Shown here: piece after piece, positions 1 through 9,541 of the stretch
Numbering within the stretch: the stretch's first letter is position 1
How the letters are laid out: every line of letters starts with the position of its first letter
Assembly (NCBI GenBank): GCA_003640385.1
Contig: RCAB01000726.1
Span: forward strand, 1 to 23,894
DNA length: 23,894 nucleotides
Source: Setaria digitata
Taxonomy: Eukaryota; Nematoda; Chromadorea; Rhabditida; Setariidae
Direction of reading: 5' to 3'
Position numbers and translations under genes: made by a program
The notes under the pieces: generated by a model
Seen by the model: only the letters and a program-made list of their open reading frames with translations
Told to the model about the DNA's origin: nothing
Database searches by the model: none

Positions 1-148
1 TAATAACTACAATAATAATAACAAATAATAAAAATAAAAATCACATCAAGAATTGATTGTATTTTATTTGCAATCTAGTTCTATAAAATGATTATAATTA
101 ATTAATTGACAATTGAAATAATGTTTATATGTACATGAAATGATTTAG

Positions 149-319
149 GATATTCATGAAACGCATAAATATCGTAAAACTCGCCAAGCTGAATTAGGAA
201 CAATACGTGAACTGGTGCTAGAACTTGAAAAAACACGGTTAGAATATCGTGAACGCTTGGAGCGATATGCTAATTATTTGAAACGAAAAAATGATAATCG
301 GTTATCTTTTCTACAATAA
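149..319 (+). CDS. C-terminal exon of an unidentified coiled-coil protein (partial gene)
   Basis: The sequence tgatttag at 141-148 forms a splice acceptor. After it 57 codons are open (GAT at 149 to TAA at 317-319), giving 56 residues. The peptide is strongly charged and helical, with hydrophobic residues spaced in heptads in the middle (segment GTIRELVLELEKTRLEYRER), rich in Glu, Arg and Lys and without proline or glycine breaks after residue 17. This is typical of a coiled-coil tail. Codons such as CGT, CGC, CTG and GCT look like real coding use against the AT-rich flanks. All upstream exons lie outside the window, so the family cannot be named. A poly(A) signal follows at 618-623. A second terminal exon may begin at 637, so this stop may belong to only one isoform. 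Confidence 0.6.
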   Translation, partial: DIHETHKYRKTRQAELGTIRELVLELEKTRLEYRERLERYANYLKRKNDNRLSFLQ

Positions 320-617
320 TTATCATTAATGAATAATTTTTTTTAAGACTTTATAAAGTTCTTATATAAATTTCTTTTTTATCATAACAAATATATCACA
401 AAATTGTATGCATAAAATTTAAATGGTCCAGAAACTTTTTTTCACATCATTAATTTTTAGATCAAGGTTGAAATTTTAATTTGTTTGAAGTTCAGGTGAA
501 AATAATTTTCCATAGTTGTAAAAATTTTTGAGATAAAAAGAAAGTGTTTCTTAGCAAATAGCTTTCGTTAATTAATTGATTTTATTTTTTCATGATGAAT
601 TAAACTTTTTTTTTTAA

Positions 618-623
618 AATAAA
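618..623 (+). terminator. Poly(A) signal AATAAA after the coiled-coil exon
   Basis: A canonical AATAAA lies about 300 bases after the stop at 317-319 and just before the acceptor of the next candidate exon. It could end the short transcript. The motif is common by chance in DNA this AT-rich, so the call is moderate. Confidence 0.35.
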
Positions 624-636
624 ATTTGTAATGCAG

Positions 637-737
637 GATGCAGAGAGCACAAATTACAAAATTATTACAAGGAAATGAAAAAGAAGGAATGGAATAACCG
701 GCAGCAATTAATTAAGCCAAAATATTATGCCTACTAA
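637..737 (+). CDS. Possible alternative last exon of the coiled-coil gene
   Basis: The acceptor tttgtaatgcag ends at 636. Read with two leading bases (GA), 32 codons follow from 639 to a TAA at 735-737. They encode a basic, aromatic-rich peptide with segments such as EHKLQNYYKEMKKKEW and a Lys-Pro-Lys-Tyr-Tyr-Ala-Tyr end. This phase needs an upstream exon ending after the first codon base. Two such donors of the form C|gtgaac exist inside the preceding exon, at 206/207 and 248/249. A third donor, CG|gttatc at 300/301, would instead read another frame, starting Met-Gln-Arg-Ala and ending at TAA after about 20 codons. Whether the exon is used, and in which frame, cannot be settled from the sequence alone. 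Confidence 0.35.
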
Positions 738-2100
738 GTATGTCTTTTTAATCATGCAACAAATTTCCTTTCTTTTGTTTTGCTAATTATTTAACTTAAT
801 CAGTTCAGTAAATGATGAAAAAAAGAATTTTCTAACTGGATAAGAACAGATTATGATATTATTATTTATTTACATTTTCTTATCATGACTGATATCGGCA
901 GTTGTCTCTCTAAATGCATCATGTTAAAGAGTTAATTTAATTGTTCAGTATTTAATTTTATTATTCTCTATATTTTTTTTTTTTGGGATATATGCTTCAC
1001 ATATATAATAATACAATTGTTCAGATATTTTATGCCCAGTAATCAGGTATTTTCTTATTTAAATTTCTGAATTTTTATTCACCATGATAAAAGTTACATT
1101 AAAAAGCACTCAGCACCATTCTGATAAAATGTTAAATATTCTTGAGGGAAGAACTTTGTCTAAACAATAACATATTATTAATCATGTATTATTTCATGTT
1201 ATAAATTAATTACGAAATTATTTACAAATGAACAAGCCAATTAGTCAAAGAGAGAAAAAGGAAAACTGTCTAAATAAAAATTAATTCATAGAAAATGTAT
1301 AAATTACCATAATATACTCTTCCTATTTCATTTATTATTCATTTAATACCATCATATTTTTGAATGGAATTTTTTTTTGCTTTTATTTATCAAATTGGTA
1401 TGATATATCAAATATGATAAGAAATTTTCATCCCATCCTTCTGTCTTTATTTACAAAAAATAAAAAAAAAAAATTAAACTGATTATTTTATTATTTGATT
1501 CCCACTTTTTTGTAAACTCTAATTGGGTATAATTTATTTAAATATATGATGTCCTATCCTTCCTATTGGATGCTCATTCAGATACAAGAAAGCCAAAGAA
1601 AAAAAATCTCCGAACCTAAATACTTTCTTCATCTCTTTTTTCTTTTCTTTCAAATAGATTTTTTTTTTTTCGTTAAAAATGCTTCTTATCTCTGTAGCAT
1701 ATTACATCATAATTAGCACACATCGTAAAGGGAATTACAGAAAAAAAAAAAAAAAAAAAATGAAATGAACAAAATTTCATTATTCATTCATTCCTCTCAA
1801 AATGACTGAAATCGTTTTCAAAGTCATCAACAACGCTTTCTACTGTTGTAATTTTGGGACAGTTTAGGGGAGGAAAAAAGGAAGAAAAAAAGAAAAAAAT
1901 AAACTCAAAAACCCACCAATTTTACTTGACCACCACCGGTAAATTCTAGTGATGGTAAACTTCTTTTCCTTCAACAAAAAAAAAAAAAAATATAATTAAA
2001 TCTCAACTGAAATTAAACAGAATGAATTCGATGTTAACGGTTAATTGCCGTCTAATAGTGTGATTGTAAAGCAAAAAAAGAAGAAAAAAAACAATCGCCA
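738..2100. other. AT-rich intergenic stretch
   Basis: I see no convincing coding frame here. The stretch holds many A or T runs, including 20 A at 1741-1760, and a strong donor-like gtatgt at 738-743 that overlaps the stop of the preceding candidate exon. Another AATAAA lies at 1273-1278. Confidence 0.5.
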
Positions 2101-2109
2101 TTTTTTAAT

Positions 2110-2622
2110 ATGGAAAAAATATTTAATTGCTTGACAATTTAACACAACAAATTTATAAAAATCCAAATAAATTTAATGACGAAACAATCAAAATATGTTA
2201 CTGCTAATGGCTATGAATTGGTGGCATGTTCAGTGGCCAATGTTAAAACTCATTAGCGAATGTGATGACGAACTGTGTTATTTAAATGGACAATTTCAGT
2301 CGATTTGAATCGTGAACTGAAAAAAAAGACGTTATTGAAAACTCGTCATTCATTTCGCGATCAACAACGTAACGGCGAAGTATGAAAAATTAAGTTTGAT
2401 GGTGATGATGAAACTAAAACATTTGAATTGGAAAAAAAAAGCTGGTAACTATCCAACAATCACCGTTAAACACAACCGGAGAAAGGCTCAAAAAGTCATC
2501 TGCAAAAATCCCGAAAAACACTTTCGGCAACAATCTACACATCTTATTTCGATTTCCTGAGCACCAAACAGCATATCATGTTATTCTCGATTTCAGAACT
2601 TATCCAGAATATTCGGGGCTAA
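2110..2622 (+). pseudogene. Possible decayed coding relic of unknown family
   Basis: One plus-strand frame (ATG at 2110, again at 2176) reads as protein-like sequence in several blocks that stay in phase. Examples are a segment TANGYELVACSVANVK, then DLNRELKKKTLLKTRHSF, then KFDGDDETKTFELEKKSW, and finally 50 open codons from 2470 to 2619. The blocks are interrupted by stops at 2140, 2254, 2263, 2266, 2383, 2446, 2467 and 2620. Base composition is visibly less AT-rich than the flanks. A good acceptor, caatttcag, ends at 2299, and a donor-like gtatga starts at 2380, so part of it could instead be an exon of 80 bases. I recognise no family. Chance open stretches are possible, so this is a weak call. 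Confidence 0.22.
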
Positions 2623-3540
2623 CTCTTTGGAAATTTACTTCGCCATTATTTCTGCATTCTACGCAGAAGCTGTTTGTTCAGTTGCATATCGTTTCCTTCT
2701 TATGGTGAAATTCTCGAATTTCAAACTTGACATCGAAATGTGTCATAAAAGAGCAACAAAAAGAGAAAAAATACAGCTTTATATTTTGACATATTAAAAA
2801 AAATCCATGGTATCAGTAAATAAGGGTCATTTATACAAATCGAACTAATTCAATGTTGAAGCAAGAATACAGGAAGTATTATTTTTAGCAACTGACAAAA
2901 ATAAGATTGCCATAAAAACGTATGCGTCTGGTACCACACCTCTTCAATGAAAGTTTAATAGAAATTGGTATACGCCTACAATTTATACATGAAGGAAAGC
3001 CAACTACGGAAAAATTTCTCCCTTATCCATTTTCACTTTCTCAGGAAAATGATATAAATTAGAGAGAACAGTATGGTGGAGAACTTCACAAACTCCATCA
3101 TAGTGCATTAAAATTTGAATGGTACGAAACTTATTCATAAGGGTAAATTTGAATTAAAATGAAAAAGAAGTTTACTAGCTAACTTCCACGAAAAAAAAAA
3201 AGAACCCCACCCAACAAACATCCCTCCCTTTCCTTTCTTCTTTATTGAAGCTACTAAGTCACAGATAGCGATGTAACTAAAAATGACGCTGATTACACAT
3301 ATCGAGTATAATCAAGCCACTCAAGCGGAAAATAAATGATTACTATTTCCTTACTTATTATTATCATATCTTCTTAAAGTGAAATTTTCTTGAAACATTT
3401 GAAATCGCAAAATCGGAGCTTTTGTTTTCTCTTTCTACCGATCTTTTCCTTCTGAAGAAAATATAGCAATCTTAACTCCGTGTAAACCAAAAAAAAATTA
3501 TTGACCTACAGCACATGTCACAAAAATACACATACACGGA
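2623..3540. other. Intergenic, no gene seen
   Basis: This is the space between the 3' ends of the two convergent genes. No coding frame stands out. A TTTATT at 3241-3246 reads as AATAAA on the minus strand and is one possible, rather distant, poly(A) signal for the zinc-finger gene. Confidence 0.35.
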
Positions 3541-3580
3541 CACACACACACACACACACACGCACGCACACATACATGCG
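3525..3580. repeat. CA microsatellite
   Basis: An uninterrupted (CA) run covers about 3541-3561 and continues as CGCACGCACACATACATGCG. It lies about 500 bases downstream of the stop codon of the zinc-finger gene, possibly in its 3' untranslated region. Confidence 0.9.
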
Positions 3581-4085
3581 CAACAAAAATAGAAATTGTT
3601 CACTGTAATATTTTGTTAAAATCAGCAGATGCTCAGCTGAACTAGTTATCAAACTTCAAGGAGGTTTGAAAAAAAGTTAGCAAATACAAATAATCAAGAA
3701 GAACCGTCAAAAAAATTAGATTTACGATAGCGTAAAGACGAAACAAAAAAAAATTAAAACAAAAAAAAAGCGATGTAATTGGAGATGCTCCGATGAAGAC
3801 GATTGAGAGCGTTCTTGACATACTTTCTTGGCGGCTAGAAGCAATTCTGCACTTGTAGTTTGGAAAACAGCGTGATATCTTCTCAGAAAAATCAAACCAA
3901 TTATTGCGAAAGAAAAACAGGTGGGACAGGGTGGGAAACAGAGAAAAAGCAATAAAAATTTTTCTCAAATGCTGAATTTGTCACTTAGGCGAATCAAATT
4001 TTAAAAAATAGGAGAAAGGGAAATTAGCTACATGACAGAAGTGTTCGCTGTTCTTCAATGAGCAAACCAATATAAAGCACACATC

Positions 4086-6501
4086 CTAAATCCGCTGAAT
4101 CTTTTCCGAGACAATCACCGGATTATTTTTACGAATTTCTTCTCTTTCCATTGTTTTATAATCAAAGGAACAACCATGCGCCGTATCATAACGATGTTCG
4201 CCACAGTACAACCCACCACAACGGCAGACGAAACCTACAATTTGACATTTTTTTTTTCTGTTTCATTTAAAAGATCGTTAACAATGCTACAGATTAAATG
4301 AAAATTGATGCAGTTTGAGAGGCAATATTTCCCATGAGGACGCTGCCAGCTGTCACTGTCCCTACGAATAAAAAAATTTCAGTCAGGTAAGTGTACATTT
4401 CAATATAAAGTGTAAAGTTCTCCTCTTCCCCTCCCCATTATTTCCCTTTTCCGATCGTCCTTGCCATGACAAGTGAGGCAACAGCTGAACAATCTAAAGT
4501 GAAGACTGAAAAAAAGAGAGAATGAAATGAAAACCATTACAATCAGGCTCTTAAATAATGCGAAAATAATCCCAGGAACTGACCAGTAAGGCCGACACGC
4601 TTCTTACAAACATGACAACGATTGGCTTTTTTTGGAACAGGCTGTCCTTCGTTATTCAGAAGTGCCGTTTCAGAACCAGCTGCTGCATCAAGACTTGCCA
4701 CAGAGCTAAAATGCGTTAGCATATTTAACATCAAATATTTCCTATTCTTACCAGACGTGAAACAAGTCCCTTATACTAAGAATTATTTCTTGTATAAATA
4801 GCTTTGCAAGGTCATATGCCATCCCGCTTTATATTATGACCTCGTCATTCAACTTCACATCCCCCTGTTCTCACTTATGGACGCCTCAAAACTATTCCTT
4901 TGAGCGACAACTCTCTCTACATATGGCAAACCTAACTACAGAAACTAATCCTAAAACACAACCGCTTGTCATGTGATCTGCAATTATATTACTAGGCGTC
5001 AGACCTTTAAGACCCGAACCTTGGAGACCAGTAATTCTGGGCACACAAAAACAACTAAGTCAGGAACACGAAAACAAACTTTATATCCTCACTTTCTTAA
5101 ATTGTTACATTTTCACACGATTTCAAATAACTCGAATAATATTACTACATAAAAGATGAACCCCTATCACTGGATGTTAGGATCTATCAACTATTCTTTA
5201 ATTTTTTTTTTTTTTTTTTCTATTTCTCAACATTAACAATCCTCATGAATACGCATTCAGATTGGAGTTCCCAATCAGTGTGTAAAAATTCACATAATTT
5301 TATCTGCATTTTAAAGAAATCGTCCCGTTACCGAAATATTTCATAAGAATAAGCAATATTATTTTGACCAAAGATCAGTGATTACTACAATTACCTGACA
5401 TGCATAAATATATGTTACATATTCTTCTATCTGAAAAGCAAACCTAGATGTAGACAGAACACCCGAGCAAGTACCAGACGAAGATGCCGTAATACCACCT
5501 GCCGCTTCGACGGCTGCTGCTACTGATTCCAGCTGGGCAGTCATATCTTCAGAAGATTTTGCAGCCTGTGAACAAGAAACCTAAAATAGCACCCTGAATA
5601 AAATCCTTGGCTAGCGAATAGCATACCGATATTATTTGATATAAATTCATCTCAATAACCATTACGAATCACTGTGGTTTACAAAGCACACATAAAGACC
5701 TAATGATTTAAGGAATATGCACAAACAAGTTGCTTCATAAGAGCGCAATCGATGATGTTAGGATTTATTAGAAGGATAGAACCTGTGAACAATAACAAAA
5801 CCATCATGTAAAGTCTGCGCCCCATAATATAATCATACCTAATTCGCATAATCATTCTTGATCCATTTATTCTGGACTTATTTCCCACATGGTTTGGCAC
5901 TATTTCAGAATTTCCACCGTTAACCAAGCTAACAGCCATTTCTCAAACTACAACACTTCACTGATAACACGATAAAAATGTTTCCTCTTCCTCTTGGCAG
6001 TATCAGCTGACGGGTTTGCATGACTACCTCTAATATTTCACTTCTCCCCTGTTACTTTATACTGCTGATTGGCTTAAACATAGCCAAATCCCATTCTTCG
6101 GAATCAAAAAATCCGGAAATCTTGGCTGCATATTAAACCCACAGGACAATTACCTGTGGAGCAATTGTAAACAAATTTCATTACAACGACAAAAGGTCAG
6201 CGAAAAAAGACCACACAACACTCACCTCCCTAAGCTTCTCAGCGATCATCACCGTTGACGACGTGGCAGCGGTATTGTCGCCATTACATGTCGTACTGCT
6301 AACGGCACTTGATGTAGCTGTGACCGTATTAGTACCCGAGCTTACCACTGCTGATAATGGTGGACTTACGCGAGCAGTAGTATCTTGTTTACGTTTCACA
6401 TAATCCTTATAACATTTCGAACATAACCCCTCGGTAGACGGTGAACCGAAGAAACCACAACCTGCACGGCATAAAGTCGTCGTTTGTTGTTGATTCTCCA
6501 T
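4086..6501 (-). CDS. ZFAND5/6-like: A20/AN1 zinc-finger protein, ZFAND5/ZFAND6 family, four exons, 222 aa
   Basis: Exons read on the minus strand: 6501-6226, 5565-5444, 4705-4584 and 4234-4086 (TAG at 4088-4086), together 669 bases. All junctions have GT/AG ends and matching phases: phase 0 (GAG|gtgagt to cacag|GCT), phase 2 (AG|gtttgc to ttttag|C, giving Ser) and phase 1 (ACTG|gtcagt to ttgtag|GT, giving Gly). The A20-type finger at residues 10-34 has Cys11, Cys15, Cys27 and Cys30. The AN1 finger at 163-199 has ligands Cys163, Cys166, Cys177, Cys179, Cys184, His187, His193 and Cys195, followed by the conserved family tail ending in EKIQRI. The linker between them (about 40-155) is rich in Ser, Thr and Ala. 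Family knowledge: such proteins bind ubiquitin through A20, and some act with the proteasome or in stress and NF-kB responses. The role in this organism is inferred. The start fits the family, whose A20 finger lies near the N terminus. Confidence 0.95.
4235..4583 (-). other. Intron 3 of the zinc-finger gene
   Basis: A 349-base intron that splits the AN1 finger between Thr173 and Phe175, with donor gtcagt and acceptor aaattgtag. Nothing else is seen inside. Confidence 0.85.
4706..5443 (-). other. Intron 2 of the zinc-finger gene
   Basis: A 738-base intron with donor gtttgc and acceptor cattttag. The donor is weak, and a better-looking one (CAG|gtaatt, near 5393) lies 50 bases further on. That one is phase 0 and would bring a stop in exon 3, so the weak donor is the one that keeps the protein intact. 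A run of more than 15 T (plus strand) lies near 5203-5219. No other gene is seen. Confidence 0.75.
5839..5939 (-). CDS. Candidate alternative first exon of the zinc-finger gene or start of a nested microprotein
   Basis: From ATG at 5939, 33 codons plus two bases run to a strong donor, AG|gtatga, at 5839/5838. The peptide starts MAVSLVNGGNSEIV and is basic near its end. The phase (two bases over) is the same as that at the end of exon 2. Joining to exon 3 at 4705 therefore gives AG+C (Ser) and keeps the AN1 frame: a product of 123 residues with the AN1 finger and no A20. Joining to exon 2 would meet a stop. A nearer acceptor, ttcacag, ends at 5783 and would remove a 56-base intron, giving a 41-residue peptide ending at TAA 5760-5758. 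The splice signals are seen; use of the exon is inferred. Confidence 0.35.
6056..6072 (-). promoter_or_regulatory. Candidate intronic promoter: CCAAT and TATAAA
   Basis: On the minus strand, CCAAT (6072-6068) is followed six bases later by TATAAA (6061-6056). This is about 120 bases upstream of an ATG at 5939. The spacing between the two boxes is shorter than in textbook promoters, and the motifs are short, so the site is a suggestion. A transcript starting some 25-30 bases below the TATA would carry an extra short upstream frame (ATG at 6021) unless a leader is trans-spliced at ttatcag, which ends at 5961, 21 bases before the ATG. Confidence 0.35.
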
Positions 6502-6712
6502 AATTTCTTATTTCTTCTCTCTCTCTCTCTCTCTCTTTAACCTGTCGATTCACGTGCACTTCCTTATTCAATTGGCGGCCGACAATTGGCTTCTTCGTTA
6601 AAAACTGGAAACAAAAAAAAAAAAAAAAAAAAGAAAAAAATGAAACATTCCGTTTGCTCTCAAATATCGCTATCTAAAATGACGTTATCCATATGCATAT
6701 ATATATATAAAC
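6502..6712 (-). promoter_or_regulatory. 5' flank of the zinc-finger gene: GA tract, E-box and TATA-like run
   Basis: On the minus strand, a GA-repeat leader (6516-6537 in the plus sequence as CT repeats) sits just before the ATG. A perfect palindromic E-box CACGTG lies at 6551-6556, about 50 bases upstream of the ATG. An AT-alternating run (TATATATATATA type) covers about 6697-6710. A possible leader trans-splice acceptor, cgacag, ends at 6542. All are motif readings without proof of use. Confidence 0.35.
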
Positions 6713-7900
6713 GATCATGTTAACATGCTTGTAGGCGTGTTTCAGCGAGCATTAACTTTTTCATTTAATAATTGAAGGTCAAATCAAAAAAAGAACTTAT
6801 AAAAAAAGAAACTATGCTAAATTCAGTAAATGTACGAAATTATTTTGTGTAAACTAAATCAGTGCGATTTTTCGGGAAATTTTTCATCGAAAAGAAATTA
6901 TCTCCCATCTATACAAAGAATACCCATTCATTTTCATTCCTATTCTCTTCTTTTTCTTTTCTTTTTTTCGTCATGAAGTCAAAGATACGTAAAGGGAGCG
7001 ATGATGAAATGAAGTACATGTATTCTTATATTTCTCATGTTATAAGAACTTTTAGTTTCAATTATATTGACTGAAATTTTTACATATGAAAATGAAATAT
7101 TATAAAATAGCATGACTGGCTCATCATGGCATACAGATAATAAAAAATCAAACTGACAAAACATCATGATAACTAGCATAAATTTCATTTCATTTCCTTT
7201 CCCAAGCTATTAATACACAAAAAAAAGTACGACAATATGGAATGAATGACTGTGACTATGCCTAAGAAATCTTATCAATATCATGTCCTAATATGAAATA
7301 TATATCTTGATAGCAAAATGGTAATAATAATAATAAGAATAATCATGATGGAAAGCTAACTGGTAACAGAAATTAAAATTCTTACAACAAAAGCGAAACG
7401 AAATAATGCAAGTAACGCTATGTCATTAATTTCTACAAACCGATACGACGTAAATGCATTTTTCGAACTTTTATTACTGCTTGTAAACGAAAAAAAATAT
7501 TTTTTAAATTTTTTAGAAGAAAAAAAAAAACACTTCGTCACTACGCCTATAACCCCTAGTGTTTACTGCTTAACGATAAAATAAGTTAAGTAAGACAATA
7601 GATCATTCATGTAAATAATAATATTATTAGCAATAATCAAGTCACATGTGAATACACAAGAGATAATAAGTTCCGTAGGAACTTTCCCCGAACAGATCAA
7701 CTGCCTGTCTATTTCAGATACCTATCCTACATAAGATTAATTAGCCTAGCATATATGTCGAGGTGAATACATGAAAGTTGGCTACTGGTAGAAAGAAATA
7801 GGGAATCCTTCTCTGAACTTCTCCTTCCATTACTTCCCTATTACACTTCAGCGATATTACGAAATTTCCAGATAAAAAACTTCCAAGCTTCCTCTCTTCT
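6610..7900. other. AT-rich intergenic stretch, no gene seen
   Basis: Only short open frames with low-complexity Phe, Ser and Lys content occur. A 20-A run sits near 6613-6632 and an A run near 7519-7530. I see no splice-supported exon. Confidence 0.45.
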
Positions 7901-8002
7901 TTTTTGTTTACTCAATCTATGATGAACGATGCTGTCCTCTCGGGAATCCCGCGATTTACCGAGAATGATTCAACTGGGAAAACTAACTCAATGAGAAAAC
8001 TT

Positions 8003-8062
8003 CACACACACACACACACACACACACGTGCACTCCCACACACACACACACACACACACACA
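8003..8062. repeat. Two adjacent CA microsatellites
   Basis: (CA) runs cover about 8003-8028 and 8036-8062, split by GTGCACTCC. Open frames across them (Thr-His repeats on one strand, Cys-Val on the other) are products of the repeat. Confidence 0.95.
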
Positions 8063-8289
8063 TCTCAATGGTATATAACGAATCCAAATGGGCCTACATC
8101 TCTCCTCGCATCCTGCCAGCCCGACCAACCAACCAATCAACCAACTGGCCAAACATTCGACATACAAGCCGAGATACACTACGCTAGACGGACAGACACA
8201 CTGAAACATACAAGGACGAGAGAGAGACAGTCGAACAAACAGATCCAAGGAAAGGTCGATAACCGGTTGTAGACAGTCGATGATAGCAC

Positions 8290-9030
8290 CACCCCCTCTC
8301 ACACTACACTACCTTAACGCACACATACACAGACACACACACATACACATACACAGACACACATTCACATGCATACATACACGTACACACAATATACATA
8401 TACGTACATCATTCACACATGCATAAATATTCTCACACATATGCAGTTACACGCACATGCAATCACGTATGACGTACATTCACAAAGAGATACGTGCGCA
8501 CAAACGCACAGCCCATGCATTTATATGTACGTTCACGTATAACGCACATGTATTTACATAAGCACGTAGACATACAGTAACTCACTCAGTCGCATACATT
8601 TGCACAAACACAATGCAGAAACGTGTACGCACATACAAAATTCAAACATATACGTGTAGCCTACATGTGATTCACATGCATTCACGCATGCAGCAACATT
8701 CGTAGATACTTGGTACGTACAGACATAATTTGTAATTCTACACGTTTGAGTACGTCCGCATACAGCTCATATATTTACATGGACGCTCAGGTCTATTGAC
8801 ATATGAAGCAGTAAGCGCGTAAAGATGGAGGCAGATGCGTGATACGTGTAAGCATATGGCTCATATGCATTAATATGTACACAGGTATGTAATACATTCG
8901 TAAACGTACGTCAAATGATTTACTCAAGTATATGCAGCCGAGACGACAACACTTACAAAGGGTATTCAGCGGAGCAACATGTACCCACGTGTAAATACGT
9001 GAGTCTGTAGTAAGATATGTTGAGATACAC
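8290..9030. repeat. Degenerate alternating purine-pyrimidine tract with many ACGTG cores
   Basis: About 740 bases consist almost wholly of CA, TA, CG and TG steps (acacatacac, tacgtacat and similar), probably a long decayed CA/TA microsatellite. CACGT or ACGTG occurs at 8380, 8464, 8492, 8534, 8563, 8621, 8652, 8741, 8844, 8986 and 8997, far more than expected in DNA this AT-rich. No coding frame is credible across it. Confidence 0.7.
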
Positions 9031-9300
9031 ACATACATATACATATGGGTGTAACAGACAGGAAAACGAGACTGAGGCTTGCTGACGCACAAAGCAAGCC
9101 AGCACCTACACGATCGATTAGACCACTGAATGCCGTTGATGGTGATGACTGCAGACAGAATAGGGATAGGAAGAGAGGTGGGAAGAGGGCGGGGAGGGAC
9201 CGGGAGGTACTGAAGAAAAGCCGAGAAATCTCCCGAGAAACTCCGGGTGAAAAGTCATTGTCATGTGAGGAATGTTACTGATACAGCGAACACAACAAAT
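9030..9300 (+). other. GC-rich pocket of unknown function
   Basis: This stretch is purine-rich and far richer in G and C than its surroundings, with a GC-box-like gggcggggaggg near 9188-9199. A 78-codon open frame starts at ATG 9045 and ends at TGA after Glu-Glu-Cys-Tyr. It is very basic (Arg, Lys and Asp rich) and has no recognisable domain. It might be a leader exon, a promoter or enhancer, or chance. No splice pair or homology supports a gene. Confidence 0.25.
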
Positions 9301-9507
9301 AGCAAGGCCTAATCATGGAAGCGTCTGTGATCAGTGGGTAAATCTATATCTGGCCTTATTGTATGAGCAAATTACGGCTACAACAAGAAGTGAACAAGAA
9401 GATGTGGAGGTATGAATGACTGGTGAAGAATGGACGGCGGTTCTGTATGATGGTAACTGTGATATGTCATATGGATACATCATATGATGATTGAATGAGT
9501 AAATGAT

Positions 9508-9541
9508 GTAGTGATAATGATAACGATAATGATAATGATAA
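9508..9541. repeat. Short GATAAT repeat
   Basis: Five near-perfect GATAAY units stand in a row, and further TGATAA words are scattered to 9720. Each unit contains a GATA-factor core (WGATAR), but a decaying microsatellite is the simpler reading. Confidence 0.7.

Larger units (their letters stand above)
5566..6225 (-). other. Intron 1 of the zinc-finger gene
   Basis: A 660-base intron with donor gtgagt and acceptor ttcacag. It is not empty: it contains a CCAAT/TATA pair, an ATG exon with a good donor and a 56-base intron-like segment, described separately. Confidence 0.85.

Noticed and set aside
3642..3968. Two overlapping minus-strand open frames (108 and 76 codons) downstream of the zinc-finger stop
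   Set aside because: They lie in the likely 3' untranslated region, are rich in Phe and Leu from T runs, and have no splice or domain support.
5359..5443. Extension of exon 2 past 5444 (reading to about 5359) using the better donor CAG|gtaatt
   Set aside because: That donor is phase 0, and joining to exon 3 would meet a stop after five codons. The weaker donor at 5443 keeps the AN1 finger in frame.
7904..8302. Overlapping open frames on both strands (122 and 104 codons) with Thr-His or Cys-Val repeats
   Set aside because: They are created by the CA microsatellites, which have no stop codons in these frames. The unique parts show no motif or splice support.
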